Of a stretch of DNA of 64,000 bases, positions 53,803 to 62,780 are shown piece by piece (position 1 is the first letter of the stretch; each line of letters begins with the position of its first letter). The position numbers were made by a program, and so were the translations under genes. Source of the DNA: Pseudomonas typographi (lineage in GTDB: Bacteria; Pseudomonadota; Gammaproteobacteria; Pseudomonadales; Pseudomonadaceae); NCBI RefSeq assembly GCF_014694385.1, contig NZ_JAAOCA010000013.1, forward strand, positions 94,656 to 158,655, written 5' to 3'. Under the pieces are notes generated by a model. That model was not told the DNA's origin and did no database searches. It saw only the letters and a program-made list of their open reading frames with translations.

Positions 53803-55527
53803 ATGGACCTTTACCTTTCCGTCGAAGCGCTGTGTGGGCGGCTTGCCAATGTGCGCCATGACCTCGGCCGGTCGGAAATCGCTTTCCTGGATGTGAGCGA
53901 GGAAGGGGAGTTCGGCCAAGGCCATCCCTTGTGGGCGGTCAATGTGCCCTACAGCCGGCTGGAGTCGGTGATGGCAGCCCTGGTGCCCAACCTACGGTGC
54001 CCGGTAGTGTTGATCGACCATGGCCATGCGGTCGCTGAGCGCGCGGCCCGGCGTCTGCACACGCTTGGCTACGCCGATGTGCGCATCGTCGAGGGCGGTG
54101 TCGTGGCGTGGGAAAGGGAAGGGCGCGAGCTCTTCAAAGGCGTCTACGTGCCTAGTAAAGCGTTCGGTGAATGGCTGGAGCAGCGTTACGGCACCCCCAC
54201 CCTGCAACCCGATGAACTGCTGGCCAGGCGCGCCCGGGGCGACGACCTGGTGATCCTCGACCCGAGGACGCCCGCCGAGCATCGCGTCCGTCACGTGCCA
54301 GGCGCACGTTCGTGCCCCGGCGGCGAGCTGCTCGATCGGTTCAAGGACCTGGTTTCCTCACCCGATACGCTGGTGGTGCTGGCCTGCGGAGGGCGCACCC
54401 GGGGAATCGTCGCCGCCGAGGCACTGCGGCAAGCCGAAGTGGAAAACCCCATCGCGGCGCTCGCTGACGGCAACCATGGCTGGCTGCTCGCCGGGCTGGA
54501 GCTGGAGTATGGGGCCCTCGATGACCAGCCCAGCCCAAGTGCCGAAGCGCTCGCCTATGGCAGGCAGCGCGCACGTTCCCTGGCAGCCAAGGCGAACATT
54601 CCAACGCTGGACCCCGACACGGTCAGCCAGTGGCTCGCCGACCCCACGCGCACCACATATGTACTGGATGTCCGCGCCCCGCGCCAATACGAAGCCTCGC
54701 ACCTGGCGAGAATCCGCAACGCGCCCGGTGAACAACTGCTCCAGGCGACGGACCGCTGGATTGCCGTGCAGGGCGCGCGCGTCGTGCTGGTGGATGAGCA
54801 TGAAACGAGTGCCGTGCAGATTGCCTACTTCCTGCGGGCACTGGGTTGGCAAACCGGGGTGTTGGCGGGAGGTATCGCCGGAGCGCATGCCGCGGGTTGG
54901 CGATTGGAAAGCACCCGGACGTCGTCTCGGCCAATTAATCAGGTACTGACCGCGGACGCCGCGGCGGCGGTTCACCTGGCTGTCGAACATGCGGTCGCGA
55001 GTGCTCCCGAGGTCACGGCAACGCAGGCCGCCATACTGATCCGGGATGGCGCGAGCGGCTGGGTGTTCGACACCAGCGCGGATTACCTGCGCAGGCATCC
55101 GCCGGGCAGCCAGTGGGCCAACCGCGCCTATCTGGGCGAGGCACTGGCGCGGGCGGCCCGAGGCGAGGCCTTGGTGCTGTTCTCGTCCGATGGCCACAGC
55201 GCGCACCTGGCCGCCATCGACCTGATCGAAGCGGCCCACCGACAGGGCGCGCAGCCTAATGTCCAGGTGGTGCGCGGCGGCATCGAGGCGTGGGCCGAGG
55301 CGGGTTTGCACCTAAGCCCCGCCGAGCCCGGCAGCCTTTCCCGTGATCAGCGCGTGGACTTTCTCTACTGGGCGGCCAACCGCCGCAACGGCGACCAACA
55401 GGCCATGCGCAACTACCTCGCCTGGGAGCGCCAGCTCCCGCTTCAGTTACAGCGTGACGGCAGCCAGTTCGCTGAGTTCGTCACGCATCCGCCCGCTTAC
55501 CCCATACAAGGTATCGACCAACCATGA
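53803..55527 (+). CDS. Four-domain rhodanese-like sulfurtransferase, paralogue
   Basis: 574 residues, four tandem rhodanese modules. The only catalytic cysteine is C195 in module 2 (VVLACGGRTRGIVAAE); modules 1 (LIDHGHAVAER), 3 (LVDEHETSAVQ) and 4 (LFSSDGHSAHL) lack it. The tail DQRVDFLYWAANRRNGDQQA matches that of the protein at 39183-40751, and so does module 1 (HPLWAVNVPYSRLE against HPLLAINVPYSVLE). It overlaps the hydrolase gene as ATGA at 55524. Probably a cytoplasmic sulfur carrier or transferase for the sulfur released by this cassette. Confidence 0.9.
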   Translation: MDLYLSVEALCGRLANVRHDLGRSEIAFLDVSEEGEFGQGHPLWAVNVPYSRLESVMAALVPNLRCPVVLIDHGHAVAERAARRLHTLGYADVRIVEGGVVAWEREGRELFKGVYVPSKAFGEWLEQRYGTPTLQPDELLARRARGDDLVILDPRTPAEHRVRHVPGARSCPGGELLDRFKDLVSSPDTLVVLACGGRTRGIVAAEALRQAEVENPIAALADGNHGWLLAGLELEYGALDDQPSPSAEALAYGRQRARSLAAKANIPTLDPDTVSQWLADPTRTTYVLDVRAPRQYEASHLARIRNAPGEQLLQATDRWIAVQGARVVLVDEHETSAVQIAYFLRALGWQTGVLAGGIAGAHAAGWRLESTRTSSRPINQVLTADAAAAVHLAVEHAVASAPEVTATQAAILIRDGASGWVFDTSADYLRRHPPGSQWANRAYLGEALARAARGEALVLFSSDGHSAHLAAIDLIEAAHRQGAQPNVQVVRGGIEAWAEAGLHLSPAEPGSLSRDQRVDFLYWAANRRNGDQQAMRNYLAWERQLPLQLQRDGSQFAEFVTHPPAYPIQGIDQP

Positions 55528-56222
55528 CGACCCGAGAAATCGAAATACCCAGCGGCAAGCTGACGGCCTATACCGCGTCTCCCATCGTTTCACGGGGTGT
55601 AGCGGTGCTGGTGTTGCCCGAGATCTACAACCTCAACGGCTGGATCCGCAAGGTGGCCGAGCGCTACGCGGGTCTGGGGTTCGAGGTGCTGGTGCCGGAC
55701 CTGTACTGGCGGCAGACACCCGACCCGCAACTCGACTACAACCCGGCCGACCAGCAAACGGGACGCCAACTGGCCAGCGTCCTGGACCGCGAGGTCGCGA
55801 CCAATGATCTCGCTGAAATTGTACGCGCGTGGCGTGCCGAGCTGCCGGAGGGCACGCCGGTCATCGCTGTCGGCTATTGCCTCGGCGGTGAACTGGCGTT
55901 TCTGCTGGCGGCATCCGGCACGGTGGACGGGGCGAGTGGCTACTACCCCACACGCATGGAAAACCACCTCCAGCATGGGACTGCCGTGAAGGCGCCCACC
56001 CAACTGCATTTCGGAGAGTTGGATTACCGCACCCCGGGGGAACTGATCGACCTGGTGCGTCAGGCCACGGTCGAGAGCCAGAAGGTGGAAATCATCGTAC
56101 ATGCGGGAGCGGACCACGGTTTCGGCCGTTTCGGTCACCCTCCCTACCACGCCGCCGCGGCCGCGCTGGCGCAGACGCGCACCTTGGCGTTGGCCGACGC
56201 GCTGATCGGCAAGCGCCATTAA
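55524..56222 (+). CDS. Dienelactone hydrolase family protein
   Basis: 232 residues, alpha/beta hydrolase. The catalytic triad fits C119 (AVGYCLGGELAF), D167 (HFGELDYRTP) and H198 (HAGADHGFGRFG), and E33 (LPEIYNLNGWIR) is the residue that primes the cysteine in true dienelactone hydrolases. It opens a lactone or hydrolyses an ester or thioester. It is translationally coupled to the rhodanese gene (ATGA), an unusual pairing that points to a sulfur-containing ester or thioester as the substrate; this is inference. Co-directional with the ABC genes. Confidence 0.88.
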   Translation: MTTREIEIPSGKLTAYTASPIVSRGVAVLVLPEIYNLNGWIRKVAERYAGLGFEVLVPDLYWRQTPDPQLDYNPADQQTGRQLASVLDREVATNDLAEIVRAWRAELPEGTPVIAVGYCLGGELAFLLAASGTVDGASGYYPTRMENHLQHGTAVKAPTQLHFGELDYRTPGELIDLVRQATVESQKVEIIVHAGADHGFGRFGHPPYHAAAAALAQTRTLALADALIGKRH

Positions 56223-56245
56223 TCGTTTTCCCTGGACTGCTTCGA

Positions 56246-57301
56246 ATGACTATCTCGCTCAAACGCTTCAAACGCATCCCCAGCCTGTTGGCCTGGGCGT
56301 CGGCCTTCACATTGCTGTCTGTTTCCAACGCGCACGCCGAACGCCAAAAGCTGGTGGTGGCGTCCTTCGGTGGAAAACTCGATGAGGTCTACAAGCAGGT
56401 TTTCGAGCCTTTCCGCAAGGCTCACGACGTCGACATCGAATGGGTGCCCGGTACCGCGCCAGGGAACGTGGCCAAGCTTGCCGCGACGCGCAATTCGCCA
56501 GAATTCGATTTGATCCTGTTCGACGATATAAATCAGGGCGTGGCGTCCTCCCAGCAACTGCTGGCGCCGATCAAGGACTCCAAGGCCATTCCGTGGAACG
56601 CGCTCACCGATCGGGCGAAGGCGGCAGGCGGCGACGGCGCGGCGATCGGGGCGTTCGTCACCGGCATCTATTACCGGGCGGACGTATTCAAGGACAAGGG
56701 CTGGGCGCCACCCACCAGTTGGGATGATCTCTCGCGCCAGGAGTTCTGCGGCCATCTCGGCCTGGAGCGCGCTACCCAGGTGTATACCCTGAACGCAGTG
56801 TTGATGCTGGCGAACGCCCAGGTCTCGCAGATCGACAAAGGCATCGCCCGTTTCACCGAGCTGGCGAAGTGCGCCAGGGTGCTCGAGCCCGCTGCCGCGA
56901 AGCACGAAGAGAAGATTCTGCTGGGCGAACTCCTGGTGGGGGTCAACAGCAGCATCCGCGCCTTGCCGCTGACCCAGCGGATCGACGGTTTGAAATTCGT
57001 GTTGCCCAAGGAAGGCGCGGTGGTCAGCACCACCATGGTGTCCGCCGTGCGCAACGCGCCTCATCCCGCGTTGACCGAAGACTTCATCGCCTGGTTCGTC
57101 AGCCCCGAGGTTCAGGATCAACTGATGCGCAAGCTGTTCTACTCGCCGGTGAACGTCAACGTCGACGTGCCCCAGCAGTTGCACGAACTGGGCGTCCCCG
57201 ACCAGGCCACGCTCGACCGCCAGCCGAAGATCGTCGACACCGACGTGGTGGAGCATCGCCGCGATTGGACGCGCAAGCTCGAACGGTCGCTGAGCCAGTG
57301 A
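56246..57301 (+). CDS. ABC transporter substrate-binding protein (PotD-like)
   Basis: 351 residues, periplasmic, with signal peptide LLAWASAFTLLSVSNAHA cleaved near residue 31. Mature start ERQKLVVASFGGKLDEVYKQ, then FEPFRKAHDVDIEWVPGTAP, as in family-1 binding proteins for polyamines and related small organic compounds. DLILFDDINQGVASSQQLLA forms part of the ligand cleft. Substrate cannot be read. Its stop overlaps the ATPase start (GTGA). Confidence 0.9.
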   Translation: MTISLKRFKRIPSLLAWASAFTLLSVSNAHAERQKLVVASFGGKLDEVYKQVFEPFRKAHDVDIEWVPGTAPGNVAKLAATRNSPEFDLILFDDINQGVASSQQLLAPIKDSKAIPWNALTDRAKAAGGDGAAIGAFVTGIYYRADVFKDKGWAPPTSWDDLSRQEFCGHLGLERATQVYTLNAVLMLANAQVSQIDKGIARFTELAKCARVLEPAAAKHEEKILLGELLVGVNSSIRALPLTQRIDGLKFVLPKEGAVVSTTMVSAVRNAPHPALTEDFIAWFVSPEVQDQLMRKLFYSPVNVNVDVPQQLHELGVPDQATLDRQPKIVDTDVVEHRRDWTRKLERSLSQ

Positions 57302-58398
57302 GTTTCGACATGCCAAGCGATAACCAGTCACCTGAAGGCGCTTTCCTGGCGCTGCGCAGCCTTACCAAGCGCTTCGACGGCCACGCCGCGGTCAATGGTA
57401 TTTCTCTGGAGGTGAAGCCGCATGAGTTCGTCTCGTTGCTGGGTCCTTCCGGGGGCGGCAAGACCACCCTGCTGCACATGATTGCCGGCTTCACGGAGCC
57501 GGATGCCGGAGACATCCTGATCCAGGGGGAGTCCGTGCGACGTTGGCCCAGCCACCGGCGCGGCGCCGCCATGGTGTTCCAGAGCTACGCGCTGTTTCCG
57601 CACCTGACCGTGTTCGAGAACGTAGCGTTCGGCTTGCGTATGCGCAAGGTCGGTAACGGTGAGGTCCGGCGCCAGGTCAGCGAGGCGCTGGAATATGTGC
57701 GCTTGCAGGGGCTGGAAAAGCGTTACCCCCGGCAGTTGTCGGGTGGGCAGCAGCAGCGTGTGGCCTTGGCCCGCGCGCTGATTCTCAAGCCTCGGCTGTT
57801 GTTGCTGGACGAGCCGTTGAGCAACCTGGACCCTAACCTCCGGAGAGAGCTGCGGGATAACTTCCGGGAAATCCACAATCAGACCCGGATGACTACGCTG
57901 CTGGTGACCCACGACATCGAAGAAGCGTTCACTACCTCCGATCGGGTCGCGATTCTCGGCAACGGTCGCCTGGAGCAGTTCGACACGCCCCAGGCGATCT
58001 ACACTCGGCCGGCGTCCGCCTTCGTCGCGCGCTTCGTGGGCCACAGGAATATCGTGCGAGGCACGCCCGCGCAAAAAGAGGCCCGGCATTTCCTGGAAAT
58101 CGAGGGCACCGAGGCGCTCCTGGAAACCCCTGGCACGGCATCCTCCTACGTGATCCCCATGAATCAGGTGCGTATAACGACGGATGCAACGACGCCTCGC
58201 GGATACGCCGGCATGAGCGGTGTACTGGAAAAAATCGAATACCTGGGAGCCCTTGTCAGGTTCCAGGTGAAGTCCGGTGGCGCCACGCTGGTGGGCGAAT
58301 GCCTCGACCACCAATGGCCCGTGGGCCTGCAACCCGGCATCACGACTCGCGCCTGCTGGCCGTTGCACAGAATGATCGATTTGCCGGGGGCGGTATGA
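57298..58398 (+). CDS. ABC transporter ATP-binding protein (PotA-like)
   Basis: 366 residues from GTG 57298 (GTGA overlap with the binding protein); ATG 57310 is the alternative. Walker A GPSGGGKTT at about 49-57, signature [15 protein letters not shown], Walker B LLLLDEPLSNLDPNLRRELR, H-loop VTHDIEEAF and a C-terminal TOBE domain. It powers the importer with the permeases at 58395 and 59237. Confidence 0.92.
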   Translation: MSFDMPSDNQSPEGAFLALRSLTKRFDGHAAVNGISLEVKPHEFVSLLGPSGGGKTTLLHMIAGFTEPDAGDILIQGESVRRWPSHRRGAAMVFQSYALFPHLTVFENVAFGLRMRKVGNGEVRRQVSEALEYVRLQGLEKRYPRQLSGGQQQRVALARALILKPRLLLLDEPLSNLDPNLRRELRDNFREIHNQTRMTTLLVTHDIEEAFTTSDRVAILGNGRLEQFDTPQAIYTRPASAFVARFVGHRNIVRGTPAQKEARHFLEIEGTEALLETPGTASSYVIPMNQVRITTDATTPRGYAGMSGVLEKIEYLGALVRFQVKSGGATLVGECLDHQWPVGLQPGITTRACWPLHRMIDLPGAV

Positions 58399-59240
58399 CG
58401 ACGGCTCGTTTGCGCAGCGCTTCGCTGATCATGCCCGCGTTGATCTTCATAGCCGCGCTTTTCCTGGCGCCGGTCGTGCAGATACTGGCCGGCAGTTTCG
58501 TGCAAGTCCACTCGGGGGGATGGACGCTCACGGCCGGGCTTTACGAAGCGTTCTTCGCGGACGCCTATTCTTGGGGACTGCTTGAACGTACGCTGCGTAT
58601 TTCAGCCATAACCACCCTGGCGTGCCTGGTCATGGCCTTCCCTGTTGCCCTGCTGATGCGCAGGCTTTCATCGACGCAGAGAACGGTGCTGGCGATCCTG
58701 TTGCTGTCGCCGCTGTTGACCAGCGTAGTGGTGCGCACATTGGCCTGGGTCATCCTGCTGGGGCCCGTCGGGCTCATCAACAAAACCCTTGGTGTGCTGG
58801 GCATCGCGCCGGTGGCACTGATGTACAACGACGTCGGCGTCATCATAGGCCTGACCCACGTGTTCTTTGGCTACATGCTGCTGGCGATCACCGCCTCCAT
58901 GCTCAAGCTGGACGAGCGGTTGATGCTGGCCGCGATCAACCTTGGCGCGAGCCGCTGGCAAGTGTTGCGCACCATCATCTTTCCCCTATGCCTGCCGGGC
59001 GTACTGTCCGGCTCGGTGCTGGTGTTCACCATGAGCGCCAGCGCCTACATCGTGCCCGTGCTGCTGGGCGGCACGGCAACCAAAGTAATGGCGACGGAAG
59101 TCTATGACCTGGCGATCAATTATCTGGAATGGAAAGAGGCTGCCGTGGTGGCCGCGGTACTATTCGTCACGGTATGGCTGATCGTAGCTGCAGTGACCCG
59201 GCTCGCCGCCCGTCATGAGCGAATCGGGGAGGGCGGATGA
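58395..59240 (+). CDS. ABC transporter permease (PotB-like)
   Basis: 281 residues. LIMPALIFIAALFLAPVVQI is the first membrane segment; the coupling loop is MLAAINLGASRWQVLRTIIF. ATG 58395 overlaps the ATPase stop (ATGA), so a longer upstream frame is rejected; its own stop overlaps the next permease start. Confidence 0.92.
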   Translation: MTTARLRSASLIMPALIFIAALFLAPVVQILAGSFVQVHSGGWTLTAGLYEAFFADAYSWGLLERTLRISAITTLACLVMAFPVALLMRRLSSTQRTVLAILLLSPLLTSVVVRTLAWVILLGPVGLINKTLGVLGIAPVALMYNDVGVIIGLTHVFFGYMLLAITASMLKLDERLMLAAINLGASRWQVLRTIIFPLCLPGVLSGSVLVFTMSASAYIVPVLLGGTATKVMATEVYDLAINYLEWKEAAVVAAVLFVTVWLIVAAVTRLAARHERIGEGG

Positions 59241-60037
59241 TGCGAGGCACGAATGCTTCCACGCCTGTCTGGCTGATCGCCTGGACTGGCCTGGTCACCC
59301 TGTTCATCGTCGGCCCGTTGGTGTGCGTCGCGCTGGTTTCGCTCACCCCACTGGACTACATCAGTTTTCCCCAGCATTCGGTTTCGTTGCGCTGGTACAA
59401 GGCGATTCTCGATAAGCCCGAACTGCTCGGGGCATCGTTCAACAGCCTTGTGCTGGCGCTGTTCGCCACGGCGGGCGCCGTGGCGCTTGGGTTGCCGGCA
59501 GCCATGGCAACGGCTCGCCAGGCTTACCCCGGAAAACAGCTGATCATCGGGACCTTGATGTCGCCGCTTTTCCTGCCGCACATCCTGAGCGCGCTGGCTA
59601 TTCTTTCCGCCTATTCGGCCTGGGGTTGGTCCCATCAACCGTCGCGCATTCTGGCTGCGCACATCGCGCTGACCATTCCGTACGTGCTGCGCACGCTGAT
59701 CGCCAGCCTCAGCGGGCTGGACGTCCGTCAGGAACTGGCAGCCCGCAACCTCGGGGCCAGCCATTGGCAGGTGTTCTGGAGAATCATCCTGCCGCAGATT
59801 CGCCCAGGGCTTCTGGCGGCAGCCATTTTCGCGTTCATCGTGTCGTTCGATGACGTGGGGTTATCGATTTTCCTCACCGGTGCGGGCTACAGCACGTTGC
59901 CTGTGCAATTGTTCAGCTATGCGTCGTATAACAGCGACCCTTCGGTCGCGGCGATATCGGTGGCCATGGTGATTATTTCATTTATCGCGGTATTGCTGGT
60001 CGAGCGTTATTTCGGCCTGGAAAAACTGATTAGATAA
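59237..60037 (+). CDS. ABC transporter permease (PotC-like)
   Basis: 266 residues with the coupling loop QELAARNLGASHWQVFWRII and ASFNSLVLALFATAGAVALG. ATGA overlap with the preceding gene; ATG 59240 is a second possible start. Completes the four-gene importer. The cupin gene starts 21 bp downstream. Confidence 0.92.
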   Translation: MMRGTNASTPVWLIAWTGLVTLFIVGPLVCVALVSLTPLDYISFPQHSVSLRWYKAILDKPELLGASFNSLVLALFATAGAVALGLPAAMATARQAYPGKQLIIGTLMSPLFLPHILSALAILSAYSAWGWSHQPSRILAAHIALTIPYVLRTLIASLSGLDVRQELAARNLGASHWQVFWRIILPQIRPGLLAAAIFAFIVSFDDVGLSIFLTGAGYSTLPVQLFSYASYNSDPSVAAISVAMVIISFIAVLLVERYFGLEKLIR

Positions 60038-60058
60038 GCTATCGCTCAGGAGTTTTCT

Positions 60059-60658
60059 ATGAGCCTCAAGCAACAACGTGAACAACTTGTGTCCGAAACC
60101 CTGTTAGCCATTCGCGCACTTCATCGGCACGCCACTATCGACAGGGATATTTTAAAGTCCACGGCCGAACAGTTGGAAAAACTTGCCAAGCGGCGCGACC
60201 TTTTCAACTTCGACGAGTTCGCGCTGCCCTCGGCCGATCAACCGCTTTCCACGCGTTATGAACTGCAAGTAGGGGAAAACCAGGAACACGCTCTTTACCT
60301 GCAGGCGCTGCTCCCAGGCAAGACGAGCGTGCCGCATAACCACGGCACCTGGGTAGTGGTGGTCGCCATAGAGGGCGAAGAGTTGAACCGTGTGTACAGG
60401 CGCACCGATGACGGCAGTGACCCAGGGCAGGCAACCCTCGCGGTCGACCGAGAAATCGTGGTGCGGCCAGGCCACCCCGTGCTGTTTCTGGGAGACGATA
60501 TCCACAGCATCCACGTGGTGTCGGACAAGCCGGCATTGCATTTTCATCTGTATGGCCGAGCGCTGGAGACGCTGACAGAGCGTCTTGCCTTCGATCTGGA
60601 GAGCGGCAAGGTGACACGTTATAACCAGACACGTTGGCGGCCAAGCACGAAAGTTTGA
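60059..60658 (+). CDS. Cysteine dioxygenase-type thiol dioxygenase (cupin)
   Basis: 199 residues, single cupin with non-heme iron. The likely ligands are H93 and H95 (VPHNHGTWVV) and H149 (DDIHSIHVVS), as in cysteine dioxygenase and 3-mercaptopropionate dioxygenase; FHLYGRALETL closes the fold. The enzyme adds O2 to a thiol to give a sulfinic acid. With the importer, rhodanese and hydrolase it suggests breakdown of an imported thiol or thioester; the thiol is unknown. It ends the operon before the porin gene. Confidence 0.85.
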   Translation: MSLKQQREQLVSETLLAIRALHRHATIDRDILKSTAEQLEKLAKRRDLFNFDEFALPSADQPLSTRYELQVGENQEHALYLQALLPGKTSVPHNHGTWVVVVAIEGEELNRVYRRTDDGSDPGQATLAVDREIVVRPGHPVLFLGDDIHSIHVVSDKPALHFHLYGRALETLTERLAFDLESGKVTRYNQTRWRPSTKV

Positions 60659-60840
60659 ACAGCGTGTTCCTATTTATCTAATGCGTATTGACCCCCCCTA
60701 AATAAAAACAATAACCCGATAAATAAACCCATTAGCTCCAGACGGAGCCGACCTCGGCACGACACAGTTGCGGCCCAAGGAAACTTGGCGCCGACGAGAG
60801 CTTGCGGTTAAAAACCGTTCACTCCAAAGGAACATGAAAC

Positions 60841-62157
60841 ATGAAATCGACTTCTGCGATCACGCTCATCGCCGGAACACTGTGCATGAACGCTTCTGCC
60901 TGGGCGGACTTTGTCGATGATGGCAAAGCCGTGCTGGACTTGAAAAACTTCTACTTCAACAACGATATGCGCGATGCGACCGGCAAAACGGCCGAATGGG
61001 GGCAAGGCGCGGTGTTCAACTACCGTTCCGGGTTCACCGAAGGCGTGGTCGGCTTTGGGGTGGACGCCCAGACTATGTTGGGTCTGCGCCTGGATGGCGG
61101 CAAGGGCGATCATAAGGGCAGCAGCATGATTCCCGACGACAGCGACGGCGGCGCCCGGCACGATTGGTCCCATGGCGGCGCGGCCGCCAAGATGAAAGTC
61201 TCGAATACCGTGCTGACCTATGGGAACACCCTTCAACCCAATCTGCCGATACTCAAGAGCAACGACGGCCGACTCCTCCCGCAAACGTATGAAGGCGGCA
61301 TCATCACGTCCAAGGAAATATCCGACGTGACGCTGGTGGCGGGCCAGCTCGAACACATGGTGGGCCGCGGTTCCACCAACCGCTCGGGGTTCGCGGTCGG
61401 TGGACCGTCGGGCAAGATCCTACCGCAGAGCAACCAGTTCCGCTTTGCCGGCGCGGACTGGAAAGCCACGCCCAACCTGCTGCTGCAGTACTACTACGCG
61501 AACATGGAAGATTATTACGGCCAGCACTTTCTGGGCTTGACTCACGTGGCGCCGCTAGGGGCCGATACCTCGCTGACTTCCGATGTGCGTTATTTCCGCT
61601 CCTCGGCCGATGGCGCGAACGGTACGGCGGCGGGCCGTGCCGAGGGCTACCGGGTGGGAGGCTATACCCATGATGGCAGCGGCGAAATCGACAACCGCAC
61701 CTGGAGCGCGGCGTTCACGCTGAAGCACGGCGGCCATAGCCTGATGGTGGGGCACCAGCGGGTGTCCGAGGGCAGCAACTTCGTGCAGCCCAACCAGGCC
61801 AATACCGGAGAAGGCGCTGGTGGCTACAGCAACTACCTGTTGACCGACCGCCTCATCTTCAACTTCACCCGAGCGGGGGAGCGCACCTCGTTCGCCCAGT
61901 ACGACTACAACTTCAAACAGTTCGGTTTGCCGGGACTGACCGCCGGCATCTCCTACCTGTCCGGGGATCACATCAAAAACACCAGTGACGAATCCCAGGA
62001 GGAATGGGAGCGCGATCTGGCCATCGATTACCAGGTTCAACAGGGGGCGCTCAAGGGCGTCAAACTCGGTTGGCGCAACGGTGCTCTTCGTGGCAACGCC
62101 ACCAACGACCAGGATCAGAACCGGTTGATCGTCAGCTACAGCATTCCGCTGTTCTGA
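60841..62157 (+). CDS. OprD family outer-membrane porin
   Basis: 438 residues. Signal peptide MKSTSAITLIAGTLCMNASA with cleavage near AWA/DF at residue 22; then AVLDLKNFYFNNDMRD and FTEGVVGFGVDAQTMLGLRL, which open OprD/OpdK-type 18-strand barrels. The terminal phenylalanine (YSIPLF) is the outer-membrane insertion signal. Porins of this family let in small carboxylates or amino acids. It is 183 bp after the dioxygenase, so it may have its own promoter, but it fits as the outer-membrane entry for the cassette substrate. Confidence 0.92.
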   Translation: MKSTSAITLIAGTLCMNASAWADFVDDGKAVLDLKNFYFNNDMRDATGKTAEWGQGAVFNYRSGFTEGVVGFGVDAQTMLGLRLDGGKGDHKGSSMIPDDSDGGARHDWSHGGAAAKMKVSNTVLTYGNTLQPNLPILKSNDGRLLPQTYEGGIITSKEISDVTLVAGQLEHMVGRGSTNRSGFAVGGPSGKILPQSNQFRFAGADWKATPNLLLQYYYANMEDYYGQHFLGLTHVAPLGADTSLTSDVRYFRSSADGANGTAAGRAEGYRVGGYTHDGSGEIDNRTWSAAFTLKHGGHSLMVGHQRVSEGSNFVQPNQANTGEGAGGYSNYLLTDRLIFNFTRAGERTSFAQYDYNFKQFGLPGLTAGISYLSGDHIKNTSDESQEEWERDLAIDYQVQQGALKGVKLGWRNGALRGNATNDQDQNRLIVSYSIPLF

Positions 62158-62372
62158 TCACTACATAAACGCTCGGCTGGGGCCCATTCATCAAGTAGGC
62201 CCTTGCGGGCATGTCTCGGGGGAGTGTGGCCTTTAGAGGCACAAACGAGAAGATCTGGTCACGCCTAAACCCGATCGTTAATGAGGTCACGCCCAGTACC
62301 TACTCGTCCCGCAGCTGACCAGCTTGGGCCACGGGCACTGACTGCTCCCTGCGAGCCAGTGTTGTGAGTTAA

Positions 62373-62480
62373 TCATCGCCGGCAGTAGCCGGTTAATAGG
62401 TCAGCAATTGTCGTGAACCGCTCGACAACGGTGCCTTCTGCCAAATAGGCAGCCGAATTATCCAGCAGGTGATCCAACAC
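62373..62480 (-). pseudogene. C-terminal gene fragment next to miniature element copy 2
   Basis: A 36-codon frame running directly from the element end at 62480 to TGA 62373: VLDHLLDNSAAYLAEGTVVE then RFTTIADLLTGYCRR. It is protein-like and has no start. With the fragment at 62627-62780 on the same strand it may be one gene split by the element. The product is not recognised. Confidence 0.4.
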
Positions 62481-62626
62481 TGTTGAGGCCGATGCCGAAT
62501 TGACCCATGTGCCGGCGTAAGGCTCACCCAACTCAATATCGGCACAAATCCAGCACAGACAACGATTCGCGACGAGTCACACTGGGTCAGTGAAGTTTCG
62601 GCAACTGGGTCAAATCGACATCGGCG
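62481..62626. mobile_element. Miniature insertion element, copy 2 (IS21-like ends)
   Basis: 146 bp matching 52198-52343 with three mismatches, same orientation. The left end TGTTGAGGCCGATGCCGAAT is intact; the right end stops at ATCGGCG without the final CCAACA seen in copy 1, so it is truncated or recombined there. The two copies bracket the 10.3-kb block of transport and sulfur genes. Confidence 0.7.
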
Positions 62627-62780
62627 ACATGTGACGTCCTTTGGCAAACAAGGCGCGACGGATTTCGCCAAGCTCCTTATGACGCCCCTTGAGCAGCTTA
62701 ATAGAACTGATGGGCTTTGCCGGGCGTACGTGCGCATGTACGGTGATGCCAAACTCTTCCTCTGAGTATCCTTCAATCAT
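62627..62780 (-). pseudogene. N-terminal gene fragment next to miniature element copy 2
   Basis: From ATG 62780 (GAGGG 5 nt upstream): MIEGYSEEEFGITVHAHVRP then IKLLKGRHKELGEIRRALFA, running into the miniature element where it ends. A proper ribosome-binding site suggests a once-real gene. Unrecognised; possibly the front half of the gene whose end is at 62373-62480. Confidence 0.4.
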
